Source: Ischnura elegans (taxonomy: Eukaryota; Arthropoda; Insecta; Odonata; Coenagrionidae). Taken from it: a stretch of DNA of 64,000 nucleotides. The position numbers and the translations under genes were made by a program. Each line of letters opens with the position of its first letter. Positions within the stretch are counted from its first letter, which is position 1. The notes beneath the pieces were generated by a model that searched no databases, was not told the origin of the DNA, and saw only the letters and a program-made list of their open reading frames with translations. Location of the stretch: the NCBI RefSeq assembly GCF_921293095.1, contig NC_060259.1, forward strand, positions 1,550,001 through 1,614,000, read 5' to 3'. Below are positions 44,031 to 57,198 of this stretch, one piece after another.

Positions 44031-46638
44031 TGCTAACTCAATAAATAATCAATGCCGATTTTTTTAAACAACAAAATTTATTAAAAATGACTATCTACGT
44101 TAACACATTCATTTCCCTCCTGAGAACATTCGCTATTCAGTGATAGAAAATAAGCATATGAAGCGGCAGAGGTTGTAACTTCGGGTCCTTTCGGCTGATT
44201 ACTGTCCAATCTCAGTTGAGAAACAAATCCTACTCATATTAATTAAAATTCTCACTAGATAACGAAATACATTCGTAGTTAAATCATTTTGATAGCCCTA
44301 GAGAAAGAAAAATAATCGTATTTCGATCAATAATATGGCAATACAAGCGGATCCATAACCAACTAATTGGCTACACGGGCTAAAAGCACAATTAAAAACA
44401 CTAAATTATCATATTAACTTACCATTGGTAAATCAGATTAGCATAGTAGCTGTCAGGTCCAAAACAAAATTAATAAAAAATCTTTAAGGAAACTTTCAAA
44501 AAATTTGCAAAATTCACAGAAACTAAACAGCAGCCACTATGCAAACGAAAACAAGCTCGATCTGCTGGTAATGGTGGCCACTTCAATTAGTTAATAATGT
44601 TGTAGCTTGAAAGTAGCAACTACTTGGTGATTTTAAAGGGGTCGTCTTGACCTGCCCAGTCGATTTTGCCCCTCTCTCCCCTATGTAATCTACCAGAAAC
44701 ATTGAGCAAATGATTGAGCTAACAGAATATTAGGGTTGCCCTAAAGTTTTCCGACTTGATGTGCATTATATACATATATTTCTTTAAAATATTTCATTAT
44801 TATCGTGGTATTAATGTTATTTTGAAGTCTTACAATTAGAAATATTTCACTGTTGACAGCCGGCAATAATTACTACCATGAAGTCTAAAAGAGAATTGGT
44901 TATGCTCAAAATTTATATAAATAACAGTTAGATGTATGTAAAAGTTGAAGATGATTGTAAGATGAGTATTTAAAAACTTATCTGGCATTGAATGCGAGAA
45001 TAACATCAGATGGTGAGTTGAGACATCAACTCAGCATCTGATGAGTCAACCTAATGAAGTGGGCAGGCAGGCTGGTCGCCATGGTTCCCTCTCAGCCTAT
45101 TCTTATAAATATTAATTATAGCTTATCCTAAAAGTGAACAACAGATATTTTCTTGCTCACGGATTACCAAGTAAAGGTATAGGACAGAATTTGCTCTAAA
45201 TTAATGTAGCACGCTGCACAAACCTTATGATAACACACTAATCTTTCATTTTTGTACTCTAAACGCCGAATGAGCAATATTTTCTACCTGAATGACCCTA
45301 ACTGTTTACCAGAAACAGACATGTTGAACTGTTCTTTTTACTCAACAGGGTCAAAGTAAACGAAATGTAAATGATTTCCTCTTACTATTCTATTTCCTCT
45401 CCTAGAGGTCTACAAATCGACTACCTATATGATTTCCCCATTCCACCTTGATCCTGCAGAGAACCCTCCTCCTCATAGCTCCCATCAGTGCTTTTATTCA
45501 CAGCTATAGCTATTTAGCTCTTATACTATATTTTCAATTTTTTTCACCTGTTTAACTACACTGTTAAATGAAACCCATTATAATCAGTGAACTGCATTAC
45601 AGTGCTACATTCAATCTGTATTTCTACATTAAGGTTAGCAAAATATGTTTTTAAATTATTGCATTTACATGTAGTTGACTGTCAAAATAGGCCATGATGG
45701 GTTAGGAAGGAACAAAGAATATACATCCTCACTTAGCAAGTGAAAGGTCAGATATCCCACCGAGTTCTGTTCTCAAGTGAAAGAAAGGTTATCTAACAGC
45801 AAAAGCAACCTTAAGAAACCTTTTGGCCGACCACATTAGCCACAGAAATGGAGATTTTTCCAGAGCAAAGTATTTTTGCAGAGGGCAAAGGGGAAAGGAA
45901 AAAACTGCCTAATAAAGAATTTTTAATAGAGTATTTATTCATGACAATGATATAAGCTGTGACAATCACTAAGCCTACAAAATTGATGGGTCACATGATT
46001 AATATAAAATGAAACTTAATATTAATGGCATGTAAAAGTATCTGCATCATAACAATACCCTAATTAGTGCATGTATCACATGTTCCTCTTTTCAGCAATA
46101 AACTTCAAGTCAATTGAAACTTGCATTTCTCATCTTAAAGATAAGGAAACCGTGGTTATCAAGTACTCAAGTGATATCTCACAAAACATATACATAAATG
46201 CAGAGTAGCCAAATAGGTACATGGAAATTTTTAGAGCATGCAGTGAATTTTTAAAAACTTGATGAATCTGTCATAAGAGAAGAATGAGATTTTATAGCCA
46301 GCCCAAAATAATAAATGCCTAGACAAATTCATGCATGCATATGTTGAGAGATATTTTGTATTCATACTCATCAAGATTACACAGTAATACTAGTGCAGAC
46401 TTAAATGCAACAAACATACCTCCATATACAGTTAAATGTTCTATTTATAAACTCACGATGCATACTTCATACATTTATTAATAAAATGACTCATTCACAA
46501 GTAGATATACAAACAAGGTAACAGGACGTATGTAGTTTTTAGGTTTATGAAAGAATGCATATTCAACATTTATTTACTTTTCTCCCCCTATGCAGACAAA
46601 CAAAAAATTCAAAACATAATTCAGTATCATTTTCCTGA
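44031..46638. other. Region 3' of the forked/espin stop, nothing recognised
   Basis: Transcription of the forked-like gene runs leftwards into this A+T-rich sequence, so its 3' untranslated region should begin here. Several minus-strand AATAAA words occur within 200 bp of the stop (for example near 46,470 and 46,567). A short GATG/CATC palindromic phrase occurs at about 45,010-45,045. No other gene or element is identified. Confidence 0.5.
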
Positions 46639-49600
46639 TCACTCAAGCAGATTAAGCTTGCTGTTTGTTTTCCTTAATTGTGCCCTCCAAGGAATAATTT
46701 GTGGACTGTCATCTTCATTAGAGATCTCCTTGCCTCCTTTTTCATGGTTCTCACTGCTAGCTTCAATTCTTCCTTGCTCGTGTGTCTTTGTCACCTCTGG
46801 CCTGTCATTCTCTTTGTTATTCTCTCCATTGGTGTTGGCTATGCTGGTACTCTTGCCTGACTCGGTTTGAGCTTCACCACCCACAGGTCTGCCATTGGCA
46901 TTGATGGGCCTGAAAAGATTCCCCAAATAAATAGGGATTTCTTGCAGATCCGATCAACATTTCATGTTGTAATGAAGATTATAGTTGGTCCATGAAAGAA
47001 CTGAGAATGCACAGCTGAGCACCAATTATCCATTGTTCATGATCACTTGTTGGTCAATCAGTTCCTAAGCAAGTTCCTCCACCCATACCTAGCCTTCTCT
47101 ATCCTCCTATTTGTCTCTTCAAAAAACAATAAGTACTTCAATGAATTGGTGCTAAAGATGAAGATTAACATAACATGGAAACAAGGACAAAAATTTTAGG
47201 ATAATGATCACAAATACATTCTCATTTTTGATTGTCCATTTCAGCTTCCCTCTTCATTACTATGGATAATCGGTACTCTACTTCATATTTATAAATTTGT
47301 AAGTCATACATTATTTATATCTCATCATGAGAGCTGGATAAAAACATTTCATCTACACACCATTCAGAGTCATTTTTTAAGAAAACAATCTCCACAGATA
47401 GAATTATTTTCATCAATTGTGGCTTCTATTAATGGTAGCTAACCTGACAAATAACAAATACATATTGAGAAACATCCCGAGTACCCTTTCGCTAGCATGT
47501 ATAATATTATGCTACAAGATATTATTCTCATTGTAGCTTTGTTTTTTTAGCTAAGTACTACCCACATATCGATTGAAAGACTACAAACAGCTGTTCATAG
47601 GCAAAGATCCTACTTGTTAAGTAAATTCTGAGAGTGAGGCAGAATGTATTAACATTTTATTGGAGCAATTGGTATCACAAAGGACAGGTAGGCAGCTGCC
47701 CCCACAATGCAAATACTACCAACATATTTTATTTACGCAATAGGGCCCACACAGAATGGCACGCATCACATCGGGGGTTCTAATATCAATTTTTAGATGA
47801 TTCCATGGTAGCAATTGCCATGGTACAGTACACACAGTGTCACAGCGAGGGGGGTTTTGGGGGTTAAAACCCCCCCAGAGCTCAGAGAAATTTTTAAGTT
47901 TAATCCATTTTACTTATTTGGATCAGTATTATTTATAGAATAGTATTAGGATTAATCAAATATCCCTCAGAAGGCCGTAGAACTCGCCATTTTCAACCAT
48001 TTATCTTACAATTTTTTCTAAAGGATCCTACTTACCCCGGTGGGTATGCAACACCCCCACACCCCAAAGTATTAGTTGCATCTACAACCCCCCTAGCCAT
48101 AATTCTTCACTGCGCTCCTGAGTACACATACACTTGATTTTCAATATTAATACACTCTGAATGAATGATTGTAAGATGAATTCCATTGTATGCTGAATCA
48201 GAATTATTTATGGACTAGGAATCAGTATGAAGAGAATCAGAGCGGATCCATTCAGTGTATGTGGCAGAGCCAATGCATATGAAGGATCATGAATAATAAA
48301 ACCATAAAAAATATAATTGCACATAGTAATAATTGGAAAAATCTTTAATTTTAAGAAGTTCGTACAAGAGAAGCTGAGATGGTTTTTCGAATCCATCATA
48401 AGTTGAACTCTTTGTACAGTGGGGTTATATCTTAGTCTTTCAAATATCTTTGAGACAGAGTTTGGGTTTTGGTGTTTCAACTTGTTGGTATTGACTGAAA
48501 GCAAAGGTTATTTTTTATCTTACTTAATATGTACATCCTTTCCTTCAGTAGCACACTAGACATGGGCAGGAAGAAGGTTTACAGGAAACTGAAGTTTCCT
48601 AATGATTCACAACCCAGCTAGCACACATTTGAACTTATCCTTGGAGAAATCAGATATTGTGGGGATAAGCTTATCTTCCACATTTATTATCCCTTTTTTT
48701 CCACAATTTCAAGCATTTGGGGAGGGGTTGTCACAGTGCCATATTGCCAAAATTGGCTGCATAGCGACGCTGTCCTTCATTACCGTTAACACCATTAGTG
48801 GCTTCATTTTCACATTTGTGTTGTTGTGCATAGTGGTGTTTGTGAGTATAAACAATACATCTATGCAGTAATAGTTTAAGTGATAATCCGACCTAAGCGT
48901 CGTTCTTGTGTCCCTTGGTTCGATGTGGGCTACGCCGGTACGCACAGGTGTATTAAGATTTTTGGCGAATAAAGCAAAACAATCCGGATTGTCATGGATA
49001 TTAACGAAGGAATCATAGACAGTGCTGCGATTTTTAACGAATGCGAGGTATTAGTGATTGCAAATGTCAATTTCTAAGGTACCTATCGGTAATGGATTAC
49101 AAATTTGTGCTTTTAAAAACCATATGTAAGGTACTTCACCAGTCTCTGCTATAAATGTGATAAGGCTAGAATGGACTTCAACAGTAAGATTTATGGTTTA
49201 CCGATGAAGGTATGAAGATTGCTCCGTGTTCTAGTGCAATGTTTATCGTTTGAAGATGAATTATTCATTAAATATATCGTATTTAGAGCAATCGTTTTAT
49301 TTTCGACCTTCGCTTCTATTGGATTTTTTGGTATGTACCTAAACTTGCGTGAATGTGTAACATAGTGTAAAAAACCTTATTGTGAAGACTAATGCGGTGT
49401 TGACTTTCGATGGTGGGAGATTCAGTGCATTATATTTCATCGTTTATGTTATTATATTGCAGTATCCCATATAGCATCAAATATCTCAGAGGCATCTCAT
49501 GAGACATGATCTTATATGCATAGAGACCTCTCTGAGTGGTCATATATGCCTCGTGAGATGTCTCTGGTATATTTGATGCTATATGGGATACTGAAATATA

Positions 49601-52600
49601 ATAAAATGCAGTGACAAAATATAATGCATTGAATCTTTCCTCATCGAAAGCCAATTTATGTATTTACATTATTTTCACGTAATTCTCATGAATCTCGTGT
49701 GGTAGCACAGCGATTGTACACGAAACAGCCGCCACCTACCGGCAATTACGGCGTAAGGATAGGTGTATCTCCAACTATGCGGACATTCATCTCCAATTTA
49801 TCCCCAAATACGGCGTGGATTCTTCATACTTTATCTCTGCATCCAGATAGGTTTCGTCACGGCATATATGTATAATATCCTCGTATATAGAGATAAGGCA
49901 AAATCTGTGCTAGCTGGGAATGCTCTCTCATTGGAAGTATTGGTCTTACTTTATCACAAGAGGTAGAGTTTCTGTCTCCATTGGTAATGAAGATACATTA
50001 CTTAAGAAGTTGAATTGAAATAACAAGAAGCTAATATGTACTCTTGGAGAAAAAAAAAGTATTCCTACATTTTTGCTTAGCTTATTTAATATGCACTTAT
50101 GACCCAATTTCTGGATTTCCTCTGGAAAGACATCTTCATGTCAATGAGTCATATTATTTTTCAAGGCATTTACAGCAGCAGAAGATTACGGTCATTACTA
50201 AGGTTACTACTTTCTGCAGTACCTAGGTGGAATGCAATATCTCTTAGCGGCAAAGAGTCTGAAATTTTATTCTTCAATTATCTTCAAGCAATGTTTGTTG
50301 AATTATTGAAATAAAAACTTGCATCAGAAAGACAGCCAACTGGTTTCCATCTTTCCTATAGTAACAGTAATTACAGGGGAGGGGTAGTACCACCCCCTTA
50401 AGCCAACACTGATATTCAGGCCATTTTCCAAGACCATTTTCAGTATGTGGACCTGCTTCCTATTATCATGTACTAATTTTCAAAGTCAAGGATACTATTC
50501 AAGAAAGATAATTCAAAAACAACAAAATGTCAGAGCTTATGAGGCAATGTTTCAAGAAAACTAAATGCTCATATGTTTACAGTGTCATCATATTCATAAA
50601 TATTAGAGATAATGAAAGCATTATCAAAACAGGAGACTTTGAAAAATATACTCCCATTACTTTGCTCACATTTAGAATGCTGTGCATCAATATACCTTTG
50701 CTACAGCAACCCAAGATTTTCTCGGAGCAAGACAGGAAGCAGCATGATGGCATTTCCCATGACATCACCACTAAACACTTGGCACTAGGGAGTGAGTGGG
50801 AGTGAATAATGAACTACTTGGGAGCACTCCAAAGCAATGAGACATTTATTGAACCAAACCCTAGGTAGCCTGGATGATAACTTCCCTCCAATCGGTTCAG
50901 GAATTTAATAGTTCAACTTTGGCTACCTTCATTGTTTTAAATCATATTATCATGATTTTTCCGGAATTTTTTGAAAACCTTTATTCAAGAGGTAGAATGA
51001 TTTTATCAAGTATGATATGGACGTAAAACTTGCAGCATATGGAATTTATTGGTGTCAATAGCTTTCGGGAGCAGCTGCGTACATACTGCCCTTTGTCACG
51101 CAAGTTTTAGCGGTCATTGCAGGTCACATCATCATCATCGTTGACCATTGTTCATCATCATCATCATTGTTGTCGATGCAATCTGCTTTGGCCGCAAAAG
51201 CTTGCATGACAAAGTGTAATGCAGCTGCTGCTGAAACCCATTGATACCAATGTATCTCGTTGCAAAAGTCTACGTTTGAAAATATGGTATTTACGCACCA
51301 CGATAGATGTTCAAGTTTGAGTGTTGCTTGCCCAGGAACAAATGACATTTTAATCAGCTATTTCAGGCGATGATCACCCAATTACATGTGGCTGTGATTT
51401 CTACAAATCCATTCTTAGACATTCAAGGTAATAGCTAGTAATCTTGCACACCCCAAATTAGGCACCATTCGGACTAGGTTGATGCTAGATTTGGGATCCA
51501 ACTGGATTTTGGGTTTTGTGGTAGTAATATGGAGCTAAATTATACTGGTTACTGGTTGTATGCAATGTTATTTTGCGGGGAAATCTGATAAGTTTCAGTA
51601 AAATGAAATGAAATTTAAATAAAATGCTTAATTTATGACCAATAAGAAAATAATTGTTTGAAAATTCAAAATACCGTTAAACCATTTAGTAAGGCATGCA
51701 CTGCTAATCTTTTAATTTTAACATCCTCTACTGATTTTAACATTCTTAAAACTTATCACATAAAGCTCCTAATATCACAATGCCTAAGAAAATCTCGAGG
51801 TCAGAGCCTCGCTATTAGGTAGTATCACAAAACAGTCATGATTTAAGTGTTGTAAATGTAAGTAAAATATAAATTAAACACACATAACGTGTATATATGA
51901 ATTAATCACAGAATATCAAACAATAAATGTGATTAATAGAGAAATAAATAAAACATTTTCTATATATTTAAAGTCCCATGCAATATATATACGCTCTGTT
52001 TAATATAATTCAATGAGCTGACTGCTATGTACGTCATCATCTCCATTGCCATTGTGTCTCACTGATCCATCTCTTCAAATATCTATTGATACATTGGGAG
52101 CAACTGATAAACGAAGATTCTTGCTGGTGGATAGAGGGTTTTTGTGCATGGGCCTCATCAAAGCAAACAGATTCTCCCCACTTGTATAGGTCCATCTTCT
52201 ACTTCCCATCTCCCCTACGCAACCCTAGCACCTTGGTAGGGATGCAGCGACGCAATAAGCTATGCATGTCTGCATCTTCAATTATTTAGCAGAGATAATT
52301 GTGGCACAGTACTTTCTTACAATTCTGTGATCATTTTCTCTACTCTAAGTAATAGAGTTAACATTTTTCAGAAGCCTAGTATAATGTGGCTGAACATGAT
52401 ATTCAAGATTGGTCATTGAATGCGTGCGTTGTGGGTGGCCTATTTCCAGGGTCTACTTTTTCATCGTATTTCACCTGCTTGGATAAAACTTCTTTGAATA
52501 AAACAATCTATTAAGACTTCATTATTAGCCTATAGTCAAAATGCCATTCTCTGTGGGCTTCAAAACTCTTTCTTTGGGCAGGGAAGAAGGCCTTTGCTTT

Positions 52601-55584
52601 ATACTTGGAGTGGTTGTTATTCTTTGCAGGAGGTAAGTGGGAAAGCCAAACTGAAAATTGGAGACTAAGAAAATTTTTGGCTCCTAGCTAGTAATATTTT
52701 TAATATGGTGACTTGATTATAGCATTTCTTAAAGCCATAAACATAAAGAATATTATAGTCCCTTACTCTTAATTTTTCTCAGTAGAAACAATCTGGCCTC
52801 ACTTAGCTTCACTTAAACTTGGGTATTCAGACTTCATTATGTATTAGCCTATACAATAGTCCTTAGAAAGACATTAGACTTGGTAACTAATAACTCCATG
52901 CTGAAGACTAAAAAAAGTGGCATCAAAGTAGCCTCAGCTAAATGAGAATTGCTGTGTCGCACTGAAATATTATTGGGTGTATATGCGATACAATGAGTGA
53001 ATGGAGAAATTGGGATTTGGAGGTAAGAGAGTCTAACAATATGAATATGCCAACATAAAAAAAGAAGTACAGCATTTTAGATAGTGGTTCTCCACTCCTC
53101 CTGCCAGTACCAGCTTTTCACTTGTTCAGAGATGATGATTCGTGAAAGATATCATGGCCTTACTTCTTAGTAGATGTAACTGTCTTCGACAAAGTGGCCG
53201 AAGTATCTGATCCACCAATTCCGCCTTGCTTGGAGGCAAGCAGATGTCTTTTCCAAACTGGGATTGATTGGAGCCTTCTCTCCTCAGCTGCCCTTTGAAC
53301 TTCCTCCGCTGCTTCTCTACGAGCCTTTTCGGCTGCCTTCCGAGCCATCATCTGACGCTTCCACTGTGGTATGATGTTTCCAGCTGCATCTTGCTCTGGT
53401 ATCTGGATAACAGAACCATGGATGTGAGAAGGGTAATCAGTAAAAATAGGTAAAATTCAAATGTATATATTTTGCCACTCAAAACGGGGTCAGGTGGTCT
53501 ATTTACTATGTGCTCAGTATAGGGCTTTTCTATTTTTGAAACTTTTAGCATTACCACAAATATTTATTAAAATGAATAAAATTTCCCTTGATTTTTTAAT
53601 GAAAATTGAAATTTATTGATGGGATGTAAGAAAGAGCATTATCACCCATGAACCAATTTTATTACCAAAGATGTGTAATAAAAGCTATACTTTTTTTAGT
53701 ATTTTCAATCACTCTTTTAACAGCATGAAATTAACAATACTTCAAACTTTTGTGCACTTATCATGTTCTGAGCAAAGGTAGAGAGGGAAAATTACCAACA
53801 CTATCATATTTAACTGATATAACTAGGAAACATCTTTTATATTAATAATTTTGTCATTAAAAAAAACCATTTATATGATTTTGAGGATATTTCAACATGG
53901 CCAACAGTATTTTCATGTTTTTCAGTCTCCTGGTCCCACCTTTGTCAATTCAGGAGAGATGAAATGATAGTTCCCCAATAAGTTTGATTGTAACAAATGA
54001 AAGTGAAATGAGAAATACAAATTTATCTTAGTTATTAATTCATCAAAGCCAAAATAAAAAAAAATCACAGCATACAAAATTGTGGTAAAAAAATTGGTAA
54101 CCATTTCTTGCTTCTACATACTTTTTGCACAAAGCTGTCTGCTGTGAGTTGCTTTGAAATCTCGACAAAGAGCTCTTTCTCCTGCAGCTCCTCTTCTTTA
54201 GCCTTCTCAACTTTCAACTTTTTAATCCCAGTTATGTCTCGTGACATCTTCAGTTCAGCAATTAGGTTCTCTTTTTGGGACTGGAATGCTTGAGTTGCAG
54301 CACTTCCAGGGGATGCTGAATTATCTGAAATTATTCCCATCGATATTTATTCATTAATAATTCTTTACAATGCAACTCTGCCAAAACCTGGAGATCTCAA
54401 ATGGCCTCCATAGTAAGAAGAGTGACAGGAGACAAAGAAAAAAGTCATATCTGAAGGAAGATGAATATCAAATTTTCATCTTGCATCCTTTTAGCATTAT
54501 TTCAAATATTTTTAATCTACAGTAAAGAGAGTAGTAAAACATATCTCCCACGGCAAAGTAATGATCTTTAAAAGACCTACAATTTCTCAAATTATATGGA
54601 GAACAGTTTAAAAGAAAGCCAATTATTGGCCATGATGGAAGTTAAATTTGAGGGCCTTCATGTTATTTAATTTATTTAGTAAAATCCTAAGTTTATTTAA
54701 GGATGGACAGCATGAGGATGAAAAGATTAAGGCGTATCACAGGAAAAGATTTGATTCATCTTACTTTCGTTCATTATGCTTAGCACTGCCTCCGATTCTC
54801 ACCGACAAAAATAATTTCCAGAGCAAAGTTGCCAAACTAAATGAATCCTTGACCCACTTATTAGCACGTATGTACCCAAAAGATGAATGAAAGTAAGACA
54901 GCAGCAAGCAAGAAAAAAATGGAGCACATCAGTAACCTGAATAAAATCCTCTCTGTGACGAACCGTCGCTTTTATCCTCATGGTCTGTGGAAGACGTAGC
55001 ACCATGTTCGGAACCCGCCGGAAACAATAGAGAGCAAATGCCAGGAACACACAAAAACACACACTCACTCAACGCTTTCAGAGAGCCGGCCGTGGATGAC
55101 ACAGCAGGTGCGGACAGGGTCTTGGTGACCCTCTCTGTGCGGCGCAGTTGCACACTATTTAGGTCGTGGATGCTAATGGTAGCCAGGGGCTGCTGGTACT
55201 TCGGCTTGCTGCCGCCAGGTAGGGGGCTGGCGGGCCGCTCGGCGCCAGGCAGCGGCGGCGGAGCGGGCCCCGCTTCGGGCGTGGCCGCCGCTTCGCTGGT
55301 GGCCGCGTCCCCGCGCGCCATCGAGCCTGACTGTCCGACCTTGCCGATGCTGCGCAGGTACTCGGACGGCTTGATGAGCGCGTTCTCGCCGACGGGGAAC
55401 TGCGGCGGAATGAAGAGCACGAGGTGCCGGTGGACCGGCTGGGGGGCGCGCTGAGCGGCGCCATCCGCCGCGGCGAACTCCGTGTTGGCGGCGGGTGAGG
55501 GGGCGGCGGTCGGGCCCCCGGGGGGCAGCGGCGGCGGCGGCGGTGGAGGGTGCGAGGGTGGCGGAGACTTGTTGCGGCCGTGGC
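46639..55584 (-). CDS. f: forked/espin actin-bundling protein, last four exons
   Basis: Four minus-strand exons join in frame with GT-AG introns: 55,069-55,584, 54,122-54,324, 53,164-53,402 and 46,639-46,909 (stop 46,639-46,641), together 408 codons of C-terminus. The first is Pro-rich (SHPPPPPPPLPPGG), then FPPQFPVGENALIKPSEYLR, then ATISIHDLNSVQLRRTERV. The second has KENLIAELKMSRDITGIKKL, the WH2-like/espin segment, and a Glu/Lys-rich helix. The third has IIPQWKRQMMARKAAEKARR and IPVWKRHLLASK. The last ends IPWRAQLRKTNSKLNLLE, typical of forked C-termini. Exon three could also read through its donor to TAA at 53,160 (only two more residues), so a short isoform is possible. Forked and its vertebrate relative espin bundle actin filaments in bristles and stereocilia. 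Ankyrin-repeat exons of long isoforms were not found to the right. The first exon is very GC-rich and enters in phase 1, so an upstream exon exists. Confidence 0.85.
47835..48120. mobile_element. 286-bp hAT-type MITE (family 2), duplication AGTACACA
   Basis: The ends are CAGTGTCACAGCGAGGGGG and, inverted, CAGGAGCGCAGTGAAG. AGTACACA flanks both sides exactly (47,827-47,834 and 48,121-48,128). It is an inverted copy of 43,099-43,399 and sits in an intron of the forked-like gene. Confidence 0.93.
49400..49653. repeat. Long imperfect palindrome / foldback MITE (~250 bp)
   Basis: The outer arms share TTGACTTTCGATG / TTGGCTTTCGATG, then GATTCA.TGCATTATATTT. The inner arms share CAGTATCCCATATAGCATCA and CAGAG.CATCTCA.GAG. 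The loop is about 40 bases near 49,526. The whole unit could fold as one hairpin in the intron transcript. No target duplication was resolved. Confidence 0.85.
53403..54121 (-). other. Intron of the forked-like gene
   Basis: AT-rich intron with a donor at 54,121 (GTATGT on the minus strand) and an acceptor TTATCCAG before 53,402. No features seen inside. Confidence 0.7.
54325..55068 (-). other. Intron of the forked-like gene
   Basis: Donor GTGAGT directly left of 55,069 and acceptor TTTCAG right of 54,324, both read on the minus strand. A plus-strand open frame at 54,648-54,890 has no recognised similarity and is probably chance. Confidence 0.65.
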
Positions 55585-56941
55585 CTGCGGGGGAGAAGCA
55601 CGCAATGAGCAAGAGCAGCGGGCGAGCCGAGGCGCCGAGCGATCACGCTCGGCCGCGGGTGCGGAACGACTTGCGCATTTGGGTCGGAGAGAGCCACCTT
55701 GAATTACTCACCCAGCGACACCCTTTTCTCGACTCGCCGGTTTCCCTAAGAGTTCACGAGGCGTCTTAATTAGACGCTGATCGCTGCAGATGCGAGGGAT
55801 GCGCCGGCGGGCGAGAAAGATTGTTCAGGCGGCCGAGTCGCTGCCTCAATTGGATTCTGGAAAAGTCCCGCGACTCCCTTTCGTTGAAACCCATGCCGAA
55901 TGCAGTCCAAACCAGTCATAATACGCAGGTACAGCAGCAATTTTTAAGAAATCATCTTCACGCGATACCCGAATCCGCGCGAATTTCGTGTTAGTGAGAG
56001 TTGCTATTTTTATAGCGTTCATCGATTATTTTTATGTCCATAGGACTTAAAACTCCGCGTACACTGTATAAACACACCATTTTGCATTTTTACTACGAGT
56101 AGATGGGAATGATATAGCAGCGAATATAATGCTCGATGAAGCAATCATTTTTCAGCCCATGTCTTATCGAACTATCTCAATAACAGCTGCATCTAGGCAA
56201 TGAGTGCACATAAGGAATCGAATCATATGGACGACTCCACATCGGGGTTGAATGCCCTCGTGAGCACCATGGAGACCAACTCACGTACTTTTGATGAGTT
56301 TTCTTATCGCCTGGTAGAATATACAATGGTCAAGGTTTTCCATAACTCCCTTTCACAAAACTGCCTTCATGCATTAGGCAAATTAACCATCTTGATTGTA
56401 TTATTAAACCCAGGGACGAGGATACTGAGTTAAAATAAGTGATGGAGTCGTGAAACTTAACGACATATGATGATTAGCGTTCCTGCCACTGTTGATCGAG
56501 TGAATAAAATAGATTTGGGCTAAGATTACTTTTTTATCATTCCAAATACCACGCGTCCGAAATGTCATTATCGCTTGTGATTGACGGTTTCAAGAAATGA
56601 AATTCCAGCAATCAAATCATGATTTGGTTCTTAAGGCAACGCCAAACAGCTTTCGGAGTTTACAAACATATATTCCATGCTCAAAGCCATGCAATGCCTT
56701 TAGCCATGCTCGAAGAGCTCATGGGTTTAACGACTCTAATCTGGTTGAAATAGTTCATATCGCATGTCGAGACTCATACACTCCACTCATCTAGCTATTG
56801 TTATGTTCCGGTACGCCTACCGACGGGACATATTTTGCGAGACGAGCCAGCAAAGCGGTTTTTACTCCTCAGTAAATATGACCAACTCCCATGATCTTTG
56901 TAATGAGCTTGTTCACCATAACAGAACTTGGTACTTAGCTG
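55585..56941. other. Upstream flank or intron of the forked-like gene
   Basis: The first 250 bp are GC-rich with minus-strand pyrimidine tract CTTCTCCCCCGCAG as acceptor. Beyond 55,900 it becomes AT-rich. No upstream exon, promoter or start codon in phase was recognised. Confidence 0.5.
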
Positions 56942-57198
56942 CAGTAACGGATACAGAAAAAATTCAAGGGGGGACGCAAAAGATATTTTGTGCTACCTTT
57001 ACTTTTATCGTAATTAAAATAATCAAGTTACATGCATAGTCTAAGATAGTCTTATTTAAACTGGTCGTACGCATGCACAAGACATTGCTATCCTATGATA
57101 TAAAAAAGTTAAAATTGTGGTTCTGCAAAGTTCGGCATTGCGGGCAGCCCCGCAAGGGGGGCGCGCGCCCCTTGTGCCCCCATATGTATCCGCCACTG
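56942..57198. mobile_element. 257-bp hAT-type MITE (family 1), duplication CTTAGCTG
   Basis: The ends are CAGTAACGGATACAG and, inverted, CAGTGGCGGATACATATGGG. CTTAGCTG flanks both sides exactly (56,934-56,941 and 57,199-57,206). It is collinear, in the same orientation, with 38,631-38,889. Confidence 0.93.

Larger units (their letters stand above)
46910..53163 (-). other. 6.25-kb intron of the forked-like gene
   Basis: Non-coding AT-rich intron between the third and fourth recognised exons. It contains a hAT-type MITE (47,835-48,120) and a long inverted repeat (49,400-49,653). A trinucleotide-like run of CATCAT/GATGAT lies at 51,127-51,170. No other exon with the right phase was identified. 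Confidence 0.6.

Noticed and set aside
48602-48871. 89-codon hydrophobic frame in the forked intron
   Set aside because: It lies antisense in an intron, with no similarity or splice signals; probably chance.
55159-55769. Long open frames on both strands over the GC-rich forked exon
   Set aside because: They overlap the well-supported forked frame and are rich in Arg/Pro/Ala/Gly, as expected for shadows of GC-rich coding sequence.
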